Below, piece by piece: positions 23,171 through 35,100 of a stretch of 64,000 nucleotides of DNA (its first letter is position 1; the number at the start of each line of letters is the position of its first letter). Source of the DNA: Lytechinus variegatus (Eukaryota > Echinodermata > Echinoidea > Temnopleuroida > Toxopneustidae). Position numbers and translations under genes: made by a program. The notes below the pieces were generated by a model, which saw only the letters and a list, made by a program, of their open reading frames with translations, was not told where the DNA came from and made no database searches. The stretch covers positions 33,450,830-33,514,829 of the forward strand of contig NC_054746.1 of assembly GCF_018143015.1 (NCBI RefSeq), in the 5' to 3' direction.

Positions 23171-26100
23171 ATGTCTGCCAGCACGGAAATGCCAGGAGTG
23201 AATGCTGCACTCCAGCGTCTTCAAGAATTAGGTAATTATTTAAGTTGGATTACATATGGGTTTAGGATTTTTATTTATTGCCCAGCCGGGCTGCGGTTGT
23301 AACGCCGCGCCGTCGAATGCCGGGAATTCACGTACAAACACCCCGAAGCTCTGGCGGGTGGTACCTTAAGCGATGCGATGTACCCGGGTAGGTAGGATGG
23401 GGGAGTCGGGTGTCCGGACACTTTATAATTTCGAAGCCTTCTTTTTTGTCTTTGGATTACACTAAAAATATGAATTCACTAGCTGTAATCATCTTCTATT
23501 TTGTTCTATATAATATTTCCTAACATTTTGTACTAAAAATTGATGAAACTTCACTTGTAAATTTTTCCAAATGACTTTCTAAAATTGATTGTCCGTACAC
23601 ACAACCTGTCCGGACACACAACAACTGGGTATGTGATAACCCAGGGGGCTCCCCGTGTATTTGACCATACTCACGGGACTAGCCACTCACACAACATGCA
23701 AAGTTAGTAATACTAACCTCGCACAACGCATGTGGTTTCATAGTGGACTTTGACGTTTTCATTCATCACATGAATGTGAGGGAATGAAAAACGCCAAACG
23801 TTTCAGTATTTCTCCACTATCGTAATGATTTAAGTTTGTTTTAAAAATGAATTGGAAATTGTTTATAAAAGTGTTTTTATCGCTTACCTCCAAGTCTCAA
23901 CCAGGATACTCCGTTCGATCCGTCCTTAATACTGCGGTGGAAAGTACGCAAACAACAAGCGAAAAGCAATTTTTCGTATCGAACATTCTCAATTCAAGTC
24001 GTCAGCGCATAATAGGAAATTGTACCAAAAATCAACAGGTTGCATCTCATGTATATACTTATTGGTAAAGTACGCCATCTTTTGACAAGATGATGATGAA
24101 AGTGGATTGAACGAGCAAGAAAATAATGCTGATCGCCTAGAATGCAGCTAGCTTGCAAGACCGTAAACAAAGGTACGGTAGGCACTTAAGAACCAAGTTT
24201 GAAAGGACACTCGTAAAATTACGTCACTGTCGCGATGAATATTCATTAGATCGTGGTCGTGCGTGTTCAATACACACTGAGTGCATGCATGCAGAGAGTT
24301 TGTATTGAACACGCACGACCACGATCTAATGAATATTCATCGGCGAGAGTGACATAATTTTACGAGTATCCTTTCAAACTTGGTTCTTAAGTGCCTACCG
24401 GCTTTGTGAATAATATCGCGCGCCCTCTTTAGGCAAAAATTGATATCCACGCTGAGCAGAAGTTATCTACGTGAAGATCACGAAAAATGCTCTTATTTTA
24501 TTAAAAAAAACAGCAAAGAGAATTCATCAAACGATCCATATGGTTCGGTAAGTGTTATAGAAAAAGTAGAATTCTTAGCTACATGTATGATGTAAAGTCA
24601 TAGTTATTTTAGTAAAAAGGGTGTGAAAGATTCGCGACCAGGTGCATATGAATCCTTCACACACGAGACGATTTGAAACCATGAGTGGGGACTAGCATGA
24701 TTTATGGTCTAACTATTTCTCCAAATGTATTGTGGAAACAGAAATTATGCACTTACCACGCTTATAATGGATGAAGGTCTAACGAGTGGCAGTTTTCCTG
24801 ACATCTAGGCACAGACTGGAACCTCAAAAAAACCCAGAAGGAAAAACCAGTTCCACTGGACCAGTTAGACCAGTATAATTTTAACTGGTAACTCTGGAAA
24901 TTGTTACATCGGTTTACTGGTCTAACTGGTCATACTGGTCCAGTTAAAATTTTACTGGTCCAGTTAAAAATTAAACTGGTCTTGAAGTACTGGAATTTTA
25001 TACTGGTCTTGTTTCTGGTGGTTGTTACTGGTCTCACTGGTTAAAATTTTACTGGTCCAGTTAAAAATTAAACTGGTCTTGAAGTACTGGAATTTTATAC
25101 TGGTCTTGTTTCTGGTGGTTGTTACTGGTCTCACTGGTCTTCATACTGGTCTCACTGGTCTTCATACTGGTCTAACTGGTCCTCAAACTGGTCGAACTGG
25201 TCCTCGTACTGGTCTTACTGGATCAGTATATTACATGCATTTGGTTTGTTATATACCATGGCCAGTGAAATGTGATGGAAAAGATAGTTAGTAAATTAAT
25301 CTTTCTGCTGTTATTTTGAATGTGATGTATGAAATTACACATTTTCATTGTGAATTAGTTCACACTTATTTTGAAGATTTTCAAACAACAATGAGTGCTA
25401 TTGCAAGGATATTCCATTATAAATCCTGATTTTTCTTTAAAAAACAGGAAATATGCAAATGAGGTAAACCACATGATCAGCATCATCAGAATTACTGGTA
25501 TTACTGGTCTTGACCAGTTTAATTTCAAACATGAATTACTTTAGACCAGTTGACTATATAAAGAGGACTACATCTTGCTAACTGGGCGTTGTGGCGTGCA
25601 CCTGTAATCCAAGCTGTGCGGAAGTTCCAAATTGATGCAGAGGTTCGAGCCCTGGTCACGTCTTTCGGATGGTGACGTTAAAGGTTGGTCCCAGACGTAA
25701 ATAATCATATCTGATTGATACACGTCTGACAAAACTCAATACACACACACACGCTTTGATCTTAATCATATTTAGAGGAAATAATTATTTTAATGTTAAT
25801 ATCAATACTTGATAATTATGCTAATATTAATAATGATAATTACAATATCAATAACAACTGGAATTTAATTTGTCATGCGGACGAATTAGGTGGTCTGTCT
25901 TTATACTCGCCATCATGAACACTATTACCATGTTCATGCATATCGGTGATATGATCTTCATGATGACAACGGAATGCTCATTATGGAATACTTGTGAAAT
26001 ACGGGAGATAATAAAGCACTGAAAAGGGTCTCTTTGATGTATGACAATACATGTGATATGAAAAAAAGTAATTAAAATCTGTTTTATCTTGCTAAATTTT

Positions 26101-29100
26101 AACTTTTATACCATTAAATTATCATGAAAGATCATGAAACGAGGTGGTAAAAAGAAAAAAAATGAAAAAAAAATCATCTTGTTTACCCCAGGACTCGAAC
26201 CTCCGCCCTCGAGAAAGCAAGTCAAATGCGTTATCCATTGAGCCACGGTGTTCCTCATACAGATTACACATAAGCAATTTTGAGAATTACAATTCCAATT
26301 TTGCAAGTGAAAAACGGGCATGATCCCGGCATCTGATAAAAAAATGGAGGGAACATGTGCGAAAGCTTAGGATCTCAGCTACATTATACTAAAAGCTCAG
26401 GGAAAAGTGACACTAAAAAATGGAGATATGGCTCACGAAATAGAGGAATGTCGAATCCAGTTTTGAGAAAAAGTCATGTCCCATAGAGATTACACGCAAA
26501 ATGAGGAAAAATGACATGCCTCTTTTCATCGCTGTTTTACGCCATGATGCGTTTTTCAAAATGAAAATTCATGTTACTCAGGAGAAAGAGTACATTCTAA
26601 ACTACAACATATCCAAACCTGGGCGAAAAATAATCTATATTCAAGAAGTTACAACCAAATTTGCATAAATTTGATGACGTCATTTTTGAAAAAATGAAAT
26701 TTTTAGTTTAGGCGCCATTTTGATGACGTCATGATCAAATTGAGGGACATTGGTGACATGAAATCAAATTTACAACTCATACTCTATCGATATATGAAAA
26801 AAAATTGGGGGTCAATGGACTATTTAAAGAGCTACAGTGAATTTTCAATAGGCATGTTTTTGCCCATATATGGCCTATAGTGAGAGCTCGCGCGCACACG
26901 TGCTGCAAAGTTTAACGGGTGTTAATTTCGTTATTAATGGTTGTAGAAGGTTGATCAAGGTATCAAATTGTTCAAAATTTTATTATCAATGCAATGATGT
27001 AAAAAAAAAACGGTGTTTCTGTGTTGCGTTAGGGCGTTACGCGCGGAAACGCGCGCGCGCAAATTTTGAAATGCTTAAAATGACCTGAAACGTACCCAAA
27101 AAATTTTATAGGCCATTTGGAGGATTTTTTTACCTTTGACGCGCGCGTCATGACCTTTACATGACCTTTGATGACATTGACAGTTGACCTTTGACCTGAA
27201 GTTAATGTCATGTAAATATTGTTAATTTTTGATAATTGATAATGAAGATATGATCAAATGAAGAATTTTACAAAATGGCGCGTAGATGACGTCATCATAA
27301 CCATATGACCTTGAAAAGCTTAGTATGCCGTCTCTATGATAGATTCTATGTATGACGAAAAAATCAGCAAAATTGATTCAGCCAATTCCGAGAAAAGTTG
27401 GCGACAAACATAGGTGACAAGAATAAAGAAACTTACGCTTAAAGAAAATTCTGACGAAAACAATAGGTGATCTGTCATAGACAGACCACCTAATAATAAG
27501 AATGATTACAATGATCATAATAATCATAATAATAATAATTGTGATAATCATAAGAGCAATGATGATAACAATGATAAATGATAACGATAATAAGTTTCTC
27601 TGAATTGCAAGATTCATTTTTCATAATTTGTTAAATGATCTGACTTGAAAGTCATTATTTATTGGACCAGTAACCAGAATGCAATTGTTTGAACTGGTCT
27701 CCAGTTCATTTTTACTGGTCCAGTTAAAAATCAATTGGTCCAGTAAACATATACTGGAAACCAGTAAAAATCTACTGGAAACCATTTATTGGACCAGTAA
27801 CACCAGTTTAATGAAAAACAATTTAACTGGTATTTCTAATTGCTTCAACTGGAATGCAATTGTTGGAACTGGTCTCCAGTTGATTTTTACTGGTCCAGTT
27901 AAAAATCAACTGGCCCAGTAAAAATATACTGGAAACCAGTAAAATTATACTGGAAACCAGTAAAATTATACTGGAAACCAGTAAAATTATACTGGAAACC
28001 AGTAAAAAAAAATTACTGGTCTAACTGGTTTTTCCTTCTGGGAATGAAAAGTTCTCTCTTTCTACCCCTGTCTCGATCGGCCATTTTTGTTTTGAATCAT
28101 AACAAAATGGCCGATCGAAACTGGGGTAGAAGGAGAGATATACACGCCCCACGGTAAGCCCGTGGGCTGCACGGGCGCTCCCTGGGTTAGGTAGGGGCCT
28201 ATAGTCTATACCTCTAGCGAAGTTCGTGCAGGCTCCACTACGGTACGGTACCACTAATGTTACACTAGTCACTACGCTCCACCTACCCGAGTTACAAAGG
28301 TGGGATTTTATGGGAGGAAAATATAAAATTAATGCAACACCACAATCTTTAAAAGCAATTAATTATTATTCTTACTTTACACAAAGTTTCACTTATTTTC
28401 CATGCTTCTATCAGTCTCAAAATTTGTGATTTTGGATACATATTACATGGATACATGTAGAACTTCATTTTTAACATTCAAAGAATGTCAATTTCATTTT
28501 TAAGCAAATATTCATTAAAAAAAAAAAGAAATATATTTTGAGAAGATGGGGAAAGCACTTGCTGATGTTTATGTAGCCATCTGAAGACAAGACTGGGGAT
28601 CAGGAGCACATTGTTTACAAGTGATAACATGGATGACGATTTTATTTTCAATTACAGATTATCCTTCTCTAATTTGTGTTAAATACTCCAAAGATAATTG
28701 ACAAAGAGCAAGAAGCTTTATTATACTAATGGCAATGCGAGGTTTGAGTTAAACTTGTAGCTGCCGCTACATGGGAATGGTGACAGAGATTTGAAAGATG
28801 GCAGTTTGTGATGATTGGACCCAGAGTGTTGAAGACAGCCATGATAACTGACATCTATTTGATTTCTTGGTAGATGTATCTTTTTAATTTATTATGTTAT
28901 GCTTTTTGCTTACTTTGATAGCTGAACGAATGAAGAGTGAAGAATTTGGCTTCAGGGATAATGATATTACAATGATTGATGGAGTATCAGAAGCTATCAA
29001 AGAATTGGTAAGAATTTCATATCAACCTTTGCAAAACCCCCACAATTTTCATAATCAAGCGTATCATTTGGTGAGGTTACTTTACCTTACGTTTTCTAGG

Positions 29101-32100
29101 TCAATTTAATTTAATTCTAGGGTTTTGTTGTTCCTGGAGTTCTTTTCATCATCATTGTAATCACCATTGTCATACAATCCTTACCACCATTGTCATCTGA
29201 TCATCATTGTCGTCGTCATCATCATCATCATCATTATAGTCATGATAGTGAGTAATTACCTATATCTAGAGTTGGGCTCATTTAACTTTCTTCAATTACA
29301 ATTGCAAATTACATAATTGAAGAAATGTTCAATTACAATTACTTTTCAATTAAATTACATTTTTTCCATTTAAATTACAATTCAATTACTTTTGTCAATT
29401 ACAATTCAATTACTTTCTGTAAGTCATAAATCAGATCAATTTATATTTTGTATGTAGCCACCAATTTTGTGCACTTTAGCAATAGCATCTCCTCTTTCCT
29501 CCCTATCATGGGAAAGGATACAGTTTCATGCAAGAGAGCACTACCAGATATGGCTTAGGGAAAAGAGTAATGAGCAATCCAGAGTAAAGTTAGAATAATG
29601 TAATTGAATGTAATTAAAAGTAATTGACAGTAATTTAAGTCAATTACAATTACGTTCTTAAAAAAAATTCAATTACAAATTACTCTACAAATTAAAATTG
29701 CTCTAAAAAATAACATAATTAACACAACCCTGCCTATATCACCATTAGGTCACAATGATCATCTAATTGTTGTTTTGCAAACTCATTATATTGCCAGAAT
29801 AAAGTAACACAAGGAACTAATTACATTATCCTGAATCTAACCTGCTGTTTACTGTTTACAATCGTTTCAATATAAAGGTTAGCGATTGATTGTACCCTGC
29901 CTTGATTTTTTTTTATAGATTGTACATTGTGGTCAATGCACACAATTATAAAGACATTGTTCTGCAATGTTCGTGTTACAGACCCATAATGGCCATTTTC
30001 CTCTTACCAATATATGATCTCCAATTTAGGGTTTAGCCACAAATAAACTATGATTCATGATTCATAGAGTTCTTGTTTTCAAATCAATCATCAAACCCTT
30101 GTTTTAATAAAAGATGTTAATATACAGCCCAACAAAGTGCAATGGCCATTTAAAATCTAGTATTTGTGTTTGAACATTGGTGATATGAAAAAAAATTGTT
30201 CAAATCAAACAGCATTATCTTCCCCTAGGGGTTTGATCATTATGGTATTCTTTGTAGCTAGGTTGATGCCATATTGCAATATGTATTACAAGTGGCTTCT
30301 CCACCGTCTCACTGTCACCCCCTAATCTCTGCAGCTTCTTTCTCTCCCTCTCTCTCTGCTGCTCTCTCTGCTTTTGTCCCTTCATCCCCCGAGGGGGGGG
30401 GGGTAGTCAAGTATATTGCTGTACTAACACATGCGTGACCCAAAAATGTGTTTAAAGGGGTATTTTTTCAGTTTTGGACACGGGCCGTGCGTGCACTCGT
30501 CAAGGGTATCAAAAACACTGATTTTCAAAAAAAGGGGGTAGTTTTGAAAGAATGGTCAGTTGCAGGGTCAAACATATTTAGGGTATGTTTTTTTTCCAAA
30601 GCTTTTTTTTTAAGACTAGCCAAATGTGTTTAGGGTATGTTTTTTCCCCTAGCTTTTTCCCTGTGGTCATATTCTGGCGACAACTTGTTAAGGGGCCAAA
30701 AATGTGTAAATAAAGTCTGCGAAAAACTGGTTTAGGGGTTATTTTGCACACAGAGAAAAACTCGTTTTGGGGGTGTTTTGAAATAATTTGGCCACGTGTG
30801 TGTTCAGCAACACATTTGACTGCCCCCCCCCTCCCCCCCCCTCGGGCTTCATCTCTCTGTTTATCTGTATATCTCTTCTCTCAGTTCCTGTGTCTCAGTC
30901 TCTATTTACCTCTTCTCTCTTTCTCCCTCTATTTATCTCTTTGGCTGTTTCTCTTTCACCCTCTCTCTTCTCTTTCTCTCTCTTTCTTTTCCTTTTTCTA
31001 ACTCTCACATACTCCATACACCTCCTCCCCATACTCTGTGTGCTCTCTTGATTGTTATATACCCGCCCCCCTCTTATTTTAATTTGATGACAATCAATCA
31101 TCATGATCCCTGAATGACATTGGCAGAAAATTCATTTATTTTACCCATTCGGGAGCAATATCAAAGGTCCCAATATAAAAAGGTGGCATCAAAGGATAAT
31201 CATCTATGATATCATATAAATTGCCTCTTAGTCACCTCAGTTATTTCAATAAAACATTTGTAAGGAGTGAAGAACAGCTCTAATATATTGCAAGCAAGAG
31301 CACCATATCATATTTCCTCTGCTGTATACTGTCATTCTGTTGAGAATAAGTCAAGTGGCTATGTGGACTCTACAAAGATCCTACAAATTTATTGGCATCA
31401 AAATATCAAATGCCAAAACTTATCAGAAAAAAATCTCCACAAGTGAAAGTATCTTGTATGCTTCTAAGTACTGAATATTTGGTAAGTTGAAGTAATTTGA
31501 ACTATGAATAATTCATAGGTATTCCATGAATAGATTTATTTTTTCCATCGTAATTTGACTTTTCCTGGATGAATCAAAACATACATCAGTTCATAGGTAT
31601 TCTTGTCATGTGTTGCTGCATGAACAAGAGGGTCTCAAGACTTTGGTGTGTAATTCTTATTAAATCAGTATCTGTTTTTGTTCAATACTGAAAAAAAAAT
31701 GTTTCAAGGAAACTGATCATTAAAATACTTAAATTGGCATTGCAGATAAGTTCTAAAACACTGTCTGAAGTCATTGAGAGAATGTCTAAGGCCCTATTTA
31801 ATCTTTAAGAGGAAATATATATTGGATAAGAAGATTAAAAGCTAATCAAATAATTCATTAATTTTCCTTGTTTCAGGATGCAGAGCGAGTGAAGCTTCAC
31901 ATGCTTCTGGAGACAGAGACAATCAACTCCAGTATTCTTCGACATCAGCTTCAGTTCTTTCCTGATCAGATCAAGAAAGAAATCATGGCGGCTCTTGAAT
32001 CAGCTCGACAGTCTAATGCAGATGAGCTCAAAAATTTGCAGGTGAATCACAGACCTTTGAATTATTCTGTTTTAGAATATCAAGGGAATTTGGAAGATCT

Positions 32101-35100
32101 TCAAGTGTAATATGACCTGTGAAATACATGTATTGATTAAATATATTGGGGTATTATTTATTTTTTCCTTTTTTGTTAGATTGGGTCGATAGTGGATGAA
32201 ATACAATCAAAGGATAAACAGTATTATTGTTATTGTATTATTCTTGCCATGACTCTCATTTTATATTATATGCAGATGACACGTCGCTACTTGCCTCTCA
32301 TGAAAATATTAATATCTTAACTGAAATTCTGAATAGAAATCTTGCCCGAATATCTTCATGGTTCAAGTGCAATAAACTTTCATTAAATAAAAGTAAAACG
32401 CAGTGTGTGATTTTTAGAAAGAGGGGTGTGCAATATAATACTTGCAACATTGTTTTAAAGGTAGACGGAACCCGTCTCCAATTCTATGACTCCGTGCAAT
32501 TTCTAGGTGTTATATTGAGTAGCACACTCTGTTGGGATGTTCATATTAATTTTATTTGTAATAAGGTTTCTCGTTTTATTGGAAGTTTAAATCGACTAAA
32601 ATATGACTTGCCAAAACACATTTTAATTACTCTTTATAACGCTTTCATTTTATCACATTTGACCTATTGTAACTCAATATGGGGAAATACATATTCTTGC
32701 CATCTACACAAACTGTTTTTATTACAGAAAAAAGCTATACGTATTTGTATGGGATCAGATTATAGAGCACCTACTTCGAAACTATTTAAGTCGCTAAGAA
32801 CCCTTAAATTACAAGATATTAATACACTACAGATTGCTTCCTTAATGCAGCGGTATCATACTGGAACCCTTTCTCCTCAATTAATGAATATGTTCTCTTT
32901 CAATTGTAATATACATAATCACTATACAAGGTCTTCACGAAAACTTCACAGATGGAATTATAAGAATGACTTATCTAAATTTTCATTGCGTCACACTGGT
33001 CCCACAATATGGAATAGTCTGAATCTTGAACAATTTAATATTACCTTTCATAATATTTTTAAAAAGCAATATAAAAATAAACTGATCCAAAGTTACTAAG
33101 ATCCTCATAGTACAATAATTTCCATAAGTTTTGTTTTATGTCTTGTTGATGTTTTTTTATGTTTCTGTTTTTGTTTTATTTGTTTTTACTCTATTGCTAC
33201 TTGCCGCATCCATATATTACAATTATTTTAAGAATTTATTTATTTTGGGTGTGTGCGTTTTAACAAGCCTTCTCCTGGCTTTTTAGTACACTCCTGTTTC
33301 CATTCATTTATCTTTCTTATTTTTATACTGTTTCAATGATTTGGCAATAGTACTTCGATTATCACTTTCGTCTGTATTTATTCATGTTTCAATGATATGT
33401 TTTTATTTTTATTGTCTCTTTGTTTGTACATGAACATGCCTTGTATTTTTAATGAATTGGAAATAAATGCTGAATTGAATTGAATTGAAAAAAGGTGGGA
33501 AAATGGAAAGGAGAATAGTTCAGTAGTTGCAGATGGCTTTAAGCCTTTAACCCTATATAGCCCAGGTTTTTTTAAATTGCATACAGCACAGGGGGGAGAC
33601 ATCTCCCCCCTCAGATCTTGGCCATTGATCGAGCGATGAAAATTGGCACACACATCACCCATTAAGTAATACGCACGATTCCATTGTCAATTGTGCCAGA
33701 ATTATTCAAATTCATTTTTGTCTCACCTGCGAAGCAAAGTGAGACTATAGGCGCCGCTTTTCCGACGGCGACGGCGGCGGCGGCGGCGGCGTCAACATCA
33801 AATCTTAACCTGAGGTTAAGTTTTTGAAATGACGTCATAACTTAGAAAGTATATGGACCTAGTTAATAAAACTTGGCCATAAGGTTAATCAAGTATTACT
33901 GAACATCCTATTAGAGTTTCATGTCACATGACCAAGGTCAAAGGTCATTTAGGGTCAATGAACTTAGACCATGTTGGAGGAATCGACATCGAAATCTTAA
34001 CCTGAGGTTAAGTTTTTGAAATGTCATCATAACTTAGAAAATATATGGACCTAGTTCATGAAACTTGGACATTAGGTTAATCAAGTATCACTGAACATCC
34101 TACATGAGTTTCACGTCACATGACCAAGGTCAAAGGTCATTTAGGGTCAATGAACTTTGGCCGAATTGGGGATATCTGTTGAATTCCCATCATAACTTTG
34201 AAAGTTTATGGATCTGATTCATGAAACTTGGACACAATAGTAATCAAGCATCACTGAAAATTTTGTGCAAGTTTCAGGTGTCATGATTAAGGTCAAAGGT
34301 CATTTAGGGTCAATGAACTTTTGCCGAATCGGGGGTATCTGTTGAATTACCATCATAACTTTGAAAGTTTATTGGTCTAGTTCATTAAACTTGGACATTA
34401 GAGTAATCAAGTATCACTGAACATCCTGTGCGCGTTTCAGGTCACATGACCAAGGTCAAAGGTCAATGAACTTTGGCCGAATTGGGTGTATCTGTTGAAT
34501 TACCATCATAACTTTGAAAGTTTATGGATCTGATTCATGAAACTTGTACATAAGAGTAATCAAGTATCACTGAACATCCTGTTCGAGTTTCAGGTCACAT
34601 GATCAAGGTCAAAGGTCATGTAAGGTCAATGAACTTTGGCCATGTTGGGGTTTTTTGTTGAATAACCATCATATCTCTGTAAGTTTATTGGTCTAGTTCA
34701 TAAAAAGTGGACATAAGAGTAACCATGTATCACTGAACATCTTGTGCGAGTTAGAGTAGTATTCAAAGTCAGCACTGCTGCTATATTGAACCGCGTGATG
34801 CAGGTGAGACGGCCAGAGGCATTCCACTTGTTAATTAATCAATTATGCTAATTAATGCATAAAAGCATAATAATTAATATGGCTGTAATCTTTAAATATA
34901 GCCCCCAAACTTCTTGATTTTGGTGTGGACACTCTTTCTTAGATTTATTATCAAATGTTTGTTTAAAAAATGGCAATAACAAATTGTTTCTCATGTATGT
35001 ATTTTATTACTTTTAAATTTCTTATATATATTTCTTTATTTGTCAACTTTATGTTTTTCATTGTTGTTTTTATGGATATCTTTGGCAACATTATTTCAGT

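Larger units (their letters stand above)
24833..28042. mobile_element. 3.2-kb transposon with perfect 20-bp TIRs and ACTGGTC arrays
   Basis: The ends are perfect inverted copies of CCCAGAAGGAAAAACCAGTT (24833-24852 and 28023-28042). Next to each end, at 24855-25220 and 27660-28022, are dense arrays of ACTGG(T/A)CCAGTT-type words in both orientations; at 24938-25130 the array includes a tandem duplication of about 100 bp. The middle is non-coding and carries a 7SL-like SINE, a tRNA-like sequence and TGACGTCAT-rich repeat DNA. No clear target-site duplication. Lies in intron 1 of the coiled-coil gene. Confidence 0.8.

Noticed and set aside
28021..28272. 83-codon minus-strand frame in the GC-rich segment
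   Set aside because: It overlaps a hairpin and a transposon end and resembles no known protein.
32180..32220. Possible extra exon IGSIVDEIQSKDK after the 31877-32041 exon
   Set aside because: A good acceptor precedes it and the peptide would fit, but no GT donor keeps the frame into the exon at 36645: the only one, at ACA|GTATTA, gives a stop in the next exon. The LINE insertion immediately downstream might have removed a real donor.
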